From Planctomycetota bacterium (GTDB lineage: Bacteria > Planctomycetota > JAJSAM01 > JAJVHW01), in contig JAIOPE010000037.1 of NCBI GenBank assembly GCA_021414065.1, forward strand, positions 119,887-183,886: DNA of 64,000 bases. The letters are read 5' to 3'. The notes beneath the pieces were generated by a model that saw nothing but the letters and a program-made list of their open reading frames with translations, was not told where the DNA came from and ran no database searches. A program made the translations under genes and the position numbers. Shown piece by piece: positions 35,834 to 45,568 of this stretch (position 1 is the stretch's first letter; each line of letters opens with the position of its first letter).

Positions 35834-38494
35834 CACCTTCATCACCTCGTCGCCGTAGTGGTTGATCACCTTCACCGCGATTCGGCCCGTTGAAGGCGGG
35901 GTGAACGGGCGGCTCTCGGTTGAGTAAAGCGCCTGCCACGCAGACTCATCCACCTCCGCGCGGAGAGCGCGCTGGAGTTTCTCGTAGGGCTCGTCGGCGC
36001 CCGTGAAGTATGCGTGGCGGACGAAGAACGACTCGCCGTCATAGTCGGTGTCGATGAACCAGCACGCGATGTCGTGCTCGCCCGCGCCCGTCGCCGGGTC
36101 GATGCTGCTGCTGCGGACTTGGCCAGTCGTCGGGTCGTAGACGTCGAGGCCGCGGATCCGGACGACGATCTTGCCGTCCTTCGCTCGACGGACCTCGATG
36201 TCGGGCTCGCCGAAGACCATGAACAGGTTCCCGGCCCCGGTCTTCTTCAGGAGTTCCTCGCCCATCGTCAGGTCGGGGTTCATTCGGGCGGTCAGCACAG
36301 TCAGCTTCCCGTATTGCCGGGTCTCCTCGGACACATGCGGGTCGAAGGCAAACCCGCACACGATCAGGAGGTCGAAGCCGACGCCGCGCACAGCCTCCTT
36401 GGCCGCCTCCTTCACCTGTTGCGGTGCAACCGTGCCGTGCTCTGGGCCGATCGACACGGCGACCCTGCGCACCTTCCCGTCCTTGTCCGTGTAATCGCCT
36501 GCGCCCTGGAGCCACGCCCCGGCGAACGGCTCAAGCGAGTCGAAGACGAGGCGCTCCTTCTTCACTGTGTTCTGAACGCCCGCCTTCCGCAGGTTGTCGA
36601 GGATCATCGACTCGAACGGGATGGCGGGCCCCGCGGGTCGTTCCGCCACCGACTCGTCCGTCGCCTGCACCCGGTGCGGCGACAGGCTCTCGACAGTGAA
36701 CGGCCCGGTCACCCGCACGCGCTTCGCGTCCTCGTACGGCTGGTCGTGGAGGATCTCGGTGTCGGCGTGCCGGGCGATCGCCGCGTCGATCTCGGGACGG
36801 GACATACCCTCGCGGATCTCGGGGTTTCGCGCGATGTGTTCGAGTTTGACGTGAGTCACCCGGCGGCACACGAGTCCGCGCCTCACGTCACCCGATGGCT
36901 GGTCCTTCGGGAGTGACTGGCTCGCAACTTCGCGCAACTTCTCACGTCCCTCCACGGAGTCGGCGAGAAGGTAGTACGGGTACCGTGCTGTCATTAGGCG
37001 GGCTCGCGCCAAAGTCAACGCGACTCGGCTCGTGTCGATCGCAATCCAGCGTCGCCCACGCTCTTCCGCGACGAACGCCGTCGTTCCGCTTCCGCACGTC
37101 GGATCCAACACGATGTCTCCCGGGTCCGTCGTCATGCAGATGCACCGATCCACCACCTTCGTGGACGTCTCAACAACGTACTTCTTGTCGGAGGAGAACC
37201 CCGCGACCACGGTGTCGGTCCACTGATCGCCGATTGGCACCGCGCGGAAGTCATCGAAGTACCGGACGTAATAGAGTCCGCCGTCGGTGGCCTCCACTCG
37301 TCCGGCCGCCAGCAACCGAGCCATCCCCTCCTCATTCGTCTTCCAGCGACTGCGAGCGCCGGGTCGCCAATCCCGCCTTCGGAATCGTACCGGAAAGCAG
37401 CATGCGGCGCCCTCGCCCTTCTCACGCCCCATGGCCTGACTCTGCAGGTTGTCGAGCCGGAACACACGCGCCCCTGCGGGAATCTGCGAGACATCACCAC
37501 GCTCCTGAGCGGTCAGGCGTCGGCGCGAACCGTCAGGCAGTTCCAGGAGTGAGTATGGCCCCTCCGTACTCCGGCTCAAGTCCTTCGAAGCGTAGGGACG
37601 CCGGAACTTGAAGCGCGCCTTCGTCTTGGCATAGAGCAACACGAAGTCGCACGTCCCGGCCAGGTACTCGCCGGTCGATCCCGATGTCTTGGCGAACGTG
37701 ATTTGCGAGACAAGATTTGCGCTTCCGAATACTTCATCGAGAACACAGCGCACGAGATGTACGTTGTCAGCCCCGATTTGCACGAATACGGAGCCACTTT
37801 CGCTCAGCAGTTCGCGCGCGACAACCAGCCGATCTCGCAAGTACGAGAGATAGGAGTGGACGCCGAGTTGCCACGTATCTCTGAACGCACGGATCTGCTC
37901 CGGCTGGCGGGTCGCGTCCTCCACTCGCCCATCCATGATATCGCGACGGCGCGTCGTCACCTGCCAGTTGGAACCGAACTTGATTCCGTACGGCGGGTCC
38001 ATGAACACTGTCTGGACCTTCCCCTTGAAACCCTCCTTCTCGGCGAGGGACGTCATCACCAGGAGCGAGTCGCCCAGGATCATCCGGTTCGACCAGTGCT
38101 GGTCGTGGTGGTAGAAGTCCACCTTCTTGTCGAAGTCGGAGAGCCCGTTGAAGTCCCCGAACAGGTCCATCTGGTCGCCGGATGACCGCCGCGCGGCGCT
38201 CCGCCGCACGTCCTCCACGATCGCCTGAGGGTGGATCTTCTCCTGGATGTAGATCGGTACCGCCGGCACCTCCAGCGGGTGCCGGTCCTGCTCGTCCTTG
38301 CCCTTCCAGACGAGTTGCGGGTCGAGCGAGGGGTCGCGGGGATAGAGAACGGTCGCCGGGCTCGCCTCGTCCTCGCGAACGAAGTCGCGAAGTTCGCCCG
38401 TTGGGATGTTCGGACGCCGGTCCTGGTGCTTGATTGCATCCACGGGCGCGGGATTCGCACCCTTCGCCGCGTCCTTCTTGCTTCGGCTAGCCAT
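35816..38494 (-). CDS. Type III-like site-specific DNA methyltransferase (Mod)
   Basis: VFMDPPYGIKFGSNW (motif IV) then DIVLDPTCGSGTTAFVAEERGRRWIAIDTSRVALTLARARLM (motif I); 892 aa; 3' end overlaps dcd-like 3' end by 18 bp, convergent. Confidence 0.9.
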   Translation of the reverse strand: MASRSKKDAAKGANPAPVDAIKHQDRRPNIPTGELRDFVREDEASPATVLYPRDPSLDPQLVWKGKDEQDRHPLEVPAVPIYIQEKIHPQAIVEDVRRSAARRSSGDQMDLFGDFNGLSDFDKKVDFYHHDQHWSNRMILGDSLLVMTSLAEKEGFKGKVQTVFMDPPYGIKFGSNWQVTTRRRDIMDGRVEDATRQPEQIRAFRDTWQLGVHSYLSYLRDRLVVARELLSESGSVFVQIGADNVHLVRCVLDEVFGSANLVSQITFAKTSGSTGEYLAGTCDFVLLYAKTKARFKFRRPYASKDLSRSTEGPYSLLELPDGSRRRLTAQERGDVSQIPAGARVFRLDNLQSQAMGREKGEGAACCFPVRFRRRDWRPGARSRWKTNEEGMARLLAAGRVEATDGGLYYVRYFDDFRAVPIGDQWTDTVVAGFSSDKKYVVETSTKVVDRCICMTTDPGDIVLDPTCGSGTTAFVAEERGRRWIAIDTSRVALTLARARLMTARYPYYLLADSVEGREKLREVASQSLPKDQPSGDVRRGLVCRRVTHVKLEHIARNPEIREGMSRPEIDAAIARHADTEILHDQPYEDAKRVRVTGPFTVESLSPHRVQATDESVAERPAGPAIPFESMILDNLRKAGVQNTVKKERLVFDSLEPFAGAWLQGAGDYTDKDGKVRRVAVSIGPEHGTVAPQQVKEAAKEAVRGVGFDLLIVCGFAFDPHVSEETRQYGKLTVLTARMNPDLTMGEELLKKTGAGNLFMVFGEPDIEVRRAKDGKIVVRIRGLDVYDPTTGQVRSSSIDPATGAGEHDIACWFIDTDYDGESFFVRHAYFTGADEPYEKLQRALRAEVDESAWQALYSTESRPFTPPSTGRIAVKVINHYGDEVMKVLSLAR

Positions 38495-38864
38495 GGTCGT
38501 ACACCTCCGGGCTCGGTCCTTCCATGGTCGATCCGCCCTTCGTCACCCGCACCAGCCGCCCGGCGATCGTGCCCGCGGAAGCGAGCGCTGCGTCGATCCG
38601 CTCCGCCAGCCCGCTCGTGTCGTCGTCGCAGGTACAGACCACGATTCCAGCATGGCGGCCACCCCGTCGGTGCAGCGCGATGAAGTCCCGCCGGTTGAAG
38701 GTGAGGACAGCACGCCCCGCCGCGGTGGCGTCCTTGAGCACCTGATCGTCGGGCACGCGCTGCCGCGACTGGCCGGCCTCGTGCGTCGTCAGGACGTCGT
38801 GACCGAGCGAGCGCAGGCGCTCCACGGCTTCGGCGGCGAAGTTCTCGTTCCCGTAGAGGAGCAT
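38487..38864 (-). CDS. DUF5615 family PIN-like toxin
   Basis: MLLYGNENFAAEAVERLRSLGHDVLTTHEAGQSRQRVPDDQVLKDATAAGRAVLTFNRRDFIALHRRGGRHAGIVVC; ATG 38864, 2 nt after Res-DUF433 stop; overlaps Mod start by 8 nt. Confidence 0.8.
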   Translation of the reverse strand: MLLYGNENFAAEAVERLRSLGHDVLTTHEAGQSRQRVPDDQVLKDATAAGRAVLTFNRRDFIALHRRGGRHAGIVVCTCDDDTSGLAERIDAALASAGTIAGRLVRVTKGGSTMEGPSPEVYDHG

Positions 38865-38866
38865 CG

Positions 38867-41800
38867 TCACGCCTCGTCGTGTTCCCGCGCGGCGCGCGCG
38901 ATCTCGTCGGCATGGGAACCCGCGTACGCCCACGCGGCCTCGAGGTCACCCGCCGTGAGTCCAGGGTAGTTCCGGAGTATCCAGGCGTAGTCCCTGCCGA
39001 GGTCACGCCACGACACGAGCAGCCAGACCGGTATCCGGGTGGACCGGACGCATGCGTCCCCTCCGCACACACCGGGTGTCCGCTGGATCGCGGCAGGAGC
39101 AAGGCCCGACTTTCGGCGCTCCACCAGGAGTCCGCGAATCAGGGACTGCACGTTCCACGGGTCCGCGACTTCGAGGAACGCCCAGCGGCCGAAGTCGCCC
39201 TGGTTGTTGACAGCCGGCACCCACAGATCCCGTGCGGTCGCGACCTTCTCCGCCTTGTCGCGCCGCGCCTCTCCGGAGACCTCGACGAGGAGCCGCAACG
39301 GGTCCTGCGGACCGGCGCCGTCGTCGATGTGGACGACGAAGTCCGGCGTGTACTGCCGCTCTGCGCCGTCGATCGTGTACGGGATCGTGAAGCCGAGATT
39401 GTGGTTCTTCACGTAGCGGACTACCTCTGGCATGTCCTCGATCGACTGGGCCGTCTTCTGCTCCCAGGAATCTGTGTCCGCGACGACATGGCTCACGTGG
39501 CACTTGTCCGCCCGCGTGCGCCAGGTCGGCCGCGTGGTGTCGAAGTCCACGAACTCGGTGGAGCCGACGGTGTCGTATGGCCGGAGGATCGGGCGCAGGC
39601 GCGGCCGCGTGTCGTGGTGGCGGGCGACGGCCAGGTGGATCTTCTTCGCGGCCTCGTCCCGGTGCCGGTGGAGGCGGAGCATCTGCGGATAGGCGTTGTC
39701 GTGGAGGACGAGGCACTCCCGCATCCAGCGACGCGTGATCGCGAGGACCTGCGGGAACAGCCACGGCCGCGGCGCGCCCGCCGGGTCGCTGAAGTACTGC
39801 TCCAGCGTGTGCTTCGCCAGGTCGAACTCGACGCTCGCGGCGCGGGTGTCCCGCCAGTCTGTGTAGTGCTCCGCGGCCTCGCCCACGATGGGCGCGACCT
39901 CCGTCCGCGTCGGGACGTCCCGGGTGGACAGCACGAGCTTCGAGGACGCGTCGAACGTCGCCGCCAGCCGATCCTCGGGAAGTTCGAACCGGTAGCCCGT
40001 CACGCGCGGGAAGGTGATGGCGCACGCCGCGCGGGCGGGAAGCGCCCGGACCCGGGTCGGCGGGTCGCGCGGCTCGGGCTCCTTCTCGGAGCCCGCAGAA
40101 GGGATAAACGAGAACGGCACGCCGTAGACCTCGGCGTACTCGGGCGTGAACATGCCTTCCGCGTCTGGCACGTACGAGCGGCGCCGGAGCGCGCGGCCGA
40201 CGACCTGCTCACAGAGGATCTGGGTGCCGAACGCCCGGACGCCGAGCACGTGCGTCACTGTGTTCGCGTCCCATCCCTCGGTGAGCATCGAGACGGAGAC
40301 CACGCAGCGCACGTGTTCGCCGAGCTTTCCCGGCTTCCCGACGGTGTTCATCACCTCGCGGAGGATCTCCTCGTCGGTGATCTCCGAGACGTCGCGCCCC
40401 GGGAACCGCCGCCGCATCTCGTTCCGGAACTCCTCGATTTCAGCCGCCGCGATCTTCTTGAAGTCGGCGCTCATCCCCTCGCCGGACTCGAGCTGGCCGC
40501 TGTCCACGAGGATGGTGTTCGGCCGCGCGGCCCACTTCCGGTCCCGTTCGTTGCTGAAGAGAGCGAGGCTCCCCGGCACCACCACGGTCGAGCCGTCGTC
40601 GAGCGTCCGCTCCCACCCGGCGACGTGGTCGTACACCAGCTTCGACACGTTCGTGTTGTTGCAGACGATGATGAACACCGGCGGCGTGTGGGCCTTGTCG
40701 GGTTCGCTCGCCGCGCGCTCCTGCCACTTCGCAAAGTACTTCTCGTAGTTGGAGTAGAGGCTCTTCAGCGCCCCCTGGAGTTCCGGGGGAAGGACGGGCT
40801 CGCCGGTCAGCGGACCGGTCTTCCGTCCCTTGCGAGGGAGCGCCTCGCGGATCCGCGGCCAGATGTCCCGGTACGTCGGGGCGTCGCCGGTCATCGAGTC
40901 GTCGGCCACCGGCACGCGAGGCACCTTCACGATCCCGCTCTCGATCGCGTCGATGAGCGAGAAGTCAGACACGACCCAGGGGAACAACTTCGTCTCGCCC
41001 CAGCCCGACCCCCGGAGAAAGAACGGGGTCGCCGACAGGTCGTAGACCGCCCGGATCCCGAGCTTCCGCTGCACCGCCTCGACCCCGCTGATCCAGACAC
41101 GGGCCTCATCATCGCGCTTCTTGGCCTCGCGCCGGTCGTCCGCGGAGAGCTCCGCGTCCTCGCCCCCCGCCCTGCGCCGGTAGCAGTGGTGCGCCTCGTC
41201 GTTGAGGACGACGATCCCCTTCTTCGCGCCGAAGGCCCGGCAGACGCGTCGGACCATCTGGTCGGGCGTCTCCGTGAACGCACCGGTCTGCGCGCCGCCG
41301 AGGATCGACTTCGTCAGCTTCGCCGCGTCGCCGGTCTCGCGTTGGAGGAACGCATGGAAGTTCGTGATCACGAACTTCGCGGAGAGAAGGCGGCGGGCGT
41401 CGTCCTCCCCCACAACGTCCCGTTCCCGGTAGTAGTTGTCCGGCTCGTTCGGAAGCAGCACGCGGAGGCGGTCCCGGATGGTGACCCCGGGCGTGATGAC
41501 GAGGAACGCGTCCGAGAACCGGCGGTCGTGGGGGTTCTCGATGCGGTTGAGCGTCTGCCACGCGATCAGCATGGCCATGACGACAGTCTTCCCCGTCCCG
41601 GTCGCCATCTTGAGGGCGATGCGGAAGAGGCCGGGGTTCGCGTCGTCGTTCAGCCGGCGCAGCTCCGTCTCGATCCACGCCTCGCCGGAGCGCGAGGCCG
41701 CCTCGGCGAGGAACATGACCGTCTCGAGGGCCTCGATCTGGCAGAAGAACAGCGGGCGCCCGCGGTCCGGCCGGGTCCAGTACTCCAGCAGCCGCCGCGA

Positions 41801-42097
41801 CGTCCGCGTCAGGTACGGACGCCCCTTCGCCCGCCAGACATCCACCCGGCTGCGGATCGAGTTGATGAGCTCGTTCGGCTGGATCCGGTCCTCGGTCCAC
41901 TCCGTGAACAGGTCCGCCTGCTTCGTCTTCTTCCGGGCGGCCGGGATCGGGACGAAGTAGCACGAGGTCCGCCGCCCCTCCACCACCTCGTTCGTGATCC
42001 CCGTCTCGTCGAATCGGAAGTGCCTTGACGGCTCGCGGAAGGGCGAGTTGAGGATCGGGTTCTCGATGACAACTTGGGGCATTGGGCCCAACTCCAA
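38867..42097 (-). CDS. Type III restriction endonuclease-like (Res) helicase-nuclease with C-terminal DUF433 antitoxin-like domain
   Basis: Walker A KMATGTGKTVVMAMLIAW, DEAH VVLNDEAHHCY, PD-(D/E)xK-like YTPDFVVHIDDG...LLVEVSGEARRDKAEK; C-terminus IQRTPGVCGGDACVRSTRIPVWLLVSWRDLGRDYAWILRNYPGLTAGDLEAAWAYAGSHADEI = DUF433-like. Single uninterrupted 1076-aa ORF. Confidence 0.9.
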   Translation of the reverse strand: MELGPMPQVVIENPILNSPFREPSRHFRFDETGITNEVVEGRRTSCYFVPIPAARKKTKQADLFTEWTEDRIQPNELINSIRSRVDVWRAKGRPYLTRTSRRLLEYWTRPDRGRPLFFCQIEALETVMFLAEAASRSGEAWIETELRRLNDDANPGLFRIALKMATGTGKTVVMAMLIAWQTLNRIENPHDRRFSDAFLVITPGVTIRDRLRVLLPNEPDNYYRERDVVGEDDARRLLSAKFVITNFHAFLQRETGDAAKLTKSILGGAQTGAFTETPDQMVRRVCRAFGAKKGIVVLNDEAHHCYRRRAGGEDAELSADDRREAKKRDDEARVWISGVEAVQRKLGIRAVYDLSATPFFLRGSGWGETKLFPWVVSDFSLIDAIESGIVKVPRVPVADDSMTGDAPTYRDIWPRIREALPRKGRKTGPLTGEPVLPPELQGALKSLYSNYEKYFAKWQERAASEPDKAHTPPVFIIVCNNTNVSKLVYDHVAGWERTLDDGSTVVVPGSLALFSNERDRKWAARPNTILVDSGQLESGEGMSADFKKIAAAEIEEFRNEMRRRFPGRDVSEITDEEILREVMNTVGKPGKLGEHVRCVVSVSMLTEGWDANTVTHVLGVRAFGTQILCEQVVGRALRRRSYVPDAEGMFTPEYAEVYGVPFSFIPSAGSEKEPEPRDPPTRVRALPARAACAITFPRVTGYRFELPEDRLAATFDASSKLVLSTRDVPTRTEVAPIVGEAAEHYTDWRDTRAASVEFDLAKHTLEQYFSDPAGAPRPWLFPQVLAITRRWMRECLVLHDNAYPQMLRLHRHRDEAAKKIHLAVARHHDTRPRLRPILRPYDTVGSTEFVDFDTTRPTWRTRADKCHVSHVVADTDSWEQKTAQSIEDMPEVVRYVKNHNLGFTIPYTIDGAERQYTPDFVVHIDDGAGPQDPLRLLVEVSGEARRDKAEKVATARDLWVPAVNNQGDFGRWAFLEVADPWNVQSLIRGLLVERRKSGLAPAAIQRTPGVCGGDACVRSTRIPVWLLVSWRDLGRDYAWILRNYPGLTAGDLEAAWAYAGSHADEIARAAREHDEA

Positions 42098-42272
42098 GAT
42101 GCACTACGTCTCTCACCGCGAACTGCCCGTGGTAGCGCGGCTGGTTTCGCCCCCGTGCCACGCCCGGAGCGAACGACGCGGACGCAAGAGTAGCAGGCAA
42201 CCTGCGGAAGTCGCGATCGTTCGCCCGCGCTGTCGGACCCGTCGGATAGGCTGCCCGGTTACCGAGAGGACC

Positions 42273-43289
42273 ATGGTCAACAAGCCCGAACCGCCCCCCG
42301 AATCTGACCCTCGCGCGATCGCGCGCCGCGTGGCGACTGCGACCGACTGCGACGTCATCCTGTACTGCGGCGGGATCAACGGGTCTGGCGAGGAGGCCGT
42401 GCGCACCGCGGTCCCCAAAGACGGGGCCCGCCGCCCGAACGTCCATCTGCTACTGACGACGTACGGGGGCAGCGCTGAGTCGGCGTTCCGAATCGCGCGG
42501 TCGCTGAGGCGGAAGTACGCCAAGGGGAAGCTCACGGTCGTCGTCGACTCGTACTGCAAGAGCGCCGGGACTCTCCTCGCGGTTGGCGCGAACGAGATCG
42601 TAATGTCCGACCTCGCGGAACTCGGCCCGCTTGATGTGCAGCTTCGCAAGCCGGACGAGATCGCTGAGCGACAGTCGGGTCTGACGTCGTTTGAGGCTCT
42701 GCGCACGCTCCAGGACCGCGCATACGCGGACTTCCAGGAGTTCATGCTTCGACTTCGGCTAGGCACGAAGGGGCAGATCAGCACGAAGACTGCGGCCGAC
42801 GTCGCTTCAAAGCTGGTGACAGGTCTCTACCAACCGGTCTACGCGCAGATCGACCCAATTCGCGTAGCGGAGGACGCCCGAGCGATGGCTGTCGCCGAGC
42901 AGTACGGACGCCTGCTACAGACGAGCAACGTGAAGCCAGGTACTTTGGACCGACTCCTTCGCGAGTACCCGGACCATGGGTTCGTGCTGGATCGGGAGCA
43001 GGCGACGAAGCTCTTTGAGTCCGTGCGTGTGCCATCGCCCGACGAAGCCGCACTGCTGGACCACATCCACGAACTCGTAGAGAGCCGGGCCGGCAGCGAG
43101 GAGCCGTTTGTCTCGAACCTGTCGGCCCCGCCAAGCGGTGACGGCAGCACGAAAGTCCACCCCGTTCCTAGCGAATCGACGAACGGCACGTCCCGAGTTG
43201 GGACGCAGCCAAGCCCTGATGCGGCCGCGGACGCACCACCTCGCGGGCACGCCATCGTTCCCGCACCGGAGGCTGCGTGCGGACACTGA
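42273..43289 (+). CDS. SDH/Clp-fold serine protease-like protein
   Basis: VHLLLTTYGGSAESAFRIARSLRRKYAKGKLTVVVDSYCKSAGTLLAVGANEIVMSDLAELGPLDVQL (Clp-fold YGG...KSAGT). ATG 42273. Confidence 0.8.
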   Translation: MVNKPEPPPESDPRAIARRVATATDCDVILYCGGINGSGEEAVRTAVPKDGARRPNVHLLLTTYGGSAESAFRIARSLRRKYAKGKLTVVVDSYCKSAGTLLAVGANEIVMSDLAELGPLDVQLRKPDEIAERQSGLTSFEALRTLQDRAYADFQEFMLRLRLGTKGQISTKTAADVASKLVTGLYQPVYAQIDPIRVAEDARAMAVAEQYGRLLQTSNVKPGTLDRLLREYPDHGFVLDREQATKLFESVRVPSPDEAALLDHIHELVESRAGSEEPFVSNLSAPPSGDGSTKVHPVPSESTNGTSRVGTQPSPDAAADAPPRGHAIVPAPEAACGH

Positions 43290-43609
43290 GGCGGCAGTCA
43301 GCGACGCCTCGGCGCCCCCGCCGCGACCTGCCGCCGACGCACCCGGGCGTCATCCTCCACGAGGAGTTCCTCGTGCCGCTGGCGATCTCGCAGTACGCGC
43401 TCGCGAAGGCGATTCATGTTCCGCCCCGCCGCATCAACGAGATCGTCCACGGGCTCCGCGGCATCTCCGCCGACACCGCCCTTCGCCTCGGCCGCCACTT
43501 CGGGATGGACCCCCGCTTCTGGATGAACCTCCAGTCTCACTTCGAGATGGAGACCGCCCGCGACGCCCTCGGATCTCGCCTGGAGCGCGAAGTCGCCGTC
43601 CGCGCCTGA
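43277..43609 (+). CDS. HigA-type XRE antitoxin/regulator
   Basis: PPTHPGVILHEEFLVPLAISQYALAKAIHVPPRRINEIVHGLRGISADTALRLGRHFGMDPRFWMNLQSHFEMETA; GTG 43277 overlaps the protease 3' end by 13 nt. Confidence 0.88.
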   Translation: MRTLRRQSATPRRPRRDLPPTHPGVILHEEFLVPLAISQYALAKAIHVPPRRINEIVHGLRGISADTALRLGRHFGMDPRFWMNLQSHFEMETARDALGSRLEREVAVRA

Positions 43610-43774
43610 GCACCGAGGCCGGGAAGTCGCTCGCATCGCCCCCGGCATCGCCCCCGCCTCGGTCCTCGCTGGACGCCCGCGCCTTCGTGCCGGAGATTCG
43701 TCCCCCGGACGATCCGTCTGGCCGCGTGACATCGAGTCGCGACGGCCGGGCCCGTCCCCACAGGAGACACTCCC

Positions 43775-45171
<1,397 letters not shown>

Positions 45172-45172
<1 letters not shown>

Positions 45173-45504
45173 TGCGTTCACGTGCCGTCGCCGGGTTCCT
45201 CGCAGCAGGGCTTCTCGCCACGGGGTGCGGCAGTCCGCAGAGAGCGCAGGAGACCACCAGCCTCCGGTTCGTCGGGACCGTGACGTCGATCGGCATGCGG
45301 CGCACGCCCGACCCGTGGTTCCGATGGGTCGTCACGATGCATGTGGACGAAGTCCTGAGCGGGACCTACGACGGCAGCACGTTCGCGTTCGTCGTCCACA
45401 GCCCGTCACAGGAGCACCTCCGCGAGGGCGGGCGCTACGAGATCGACGCCGAACGGACCACCGGGCCGGACTACCGGTTCATCGCGGCCACGGCGCGGAA
45501 GTAG
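45172..45504 (+). CDS. Small lipoprotein
   Basis: MRSRAVAGFLAAGLLATGCGS lipobox; ATG 45172 overlaps lpdA stop. Confidence 0.65.
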
Positions 45505-45568
45505 TCTTCCCGCCTGGGGACCGTCCCCGGAGGGCTGCCGCCGCGCGCATCGGTGGTAGACTCCGGGC

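Noticed and set aside
38879-42028. 1049-aa plus-strand ORF
   Set aside because: Antisense shadow of the Res-like gene; low-complexity R/V/E/D-rich translation typical of high-GC antisense frames.
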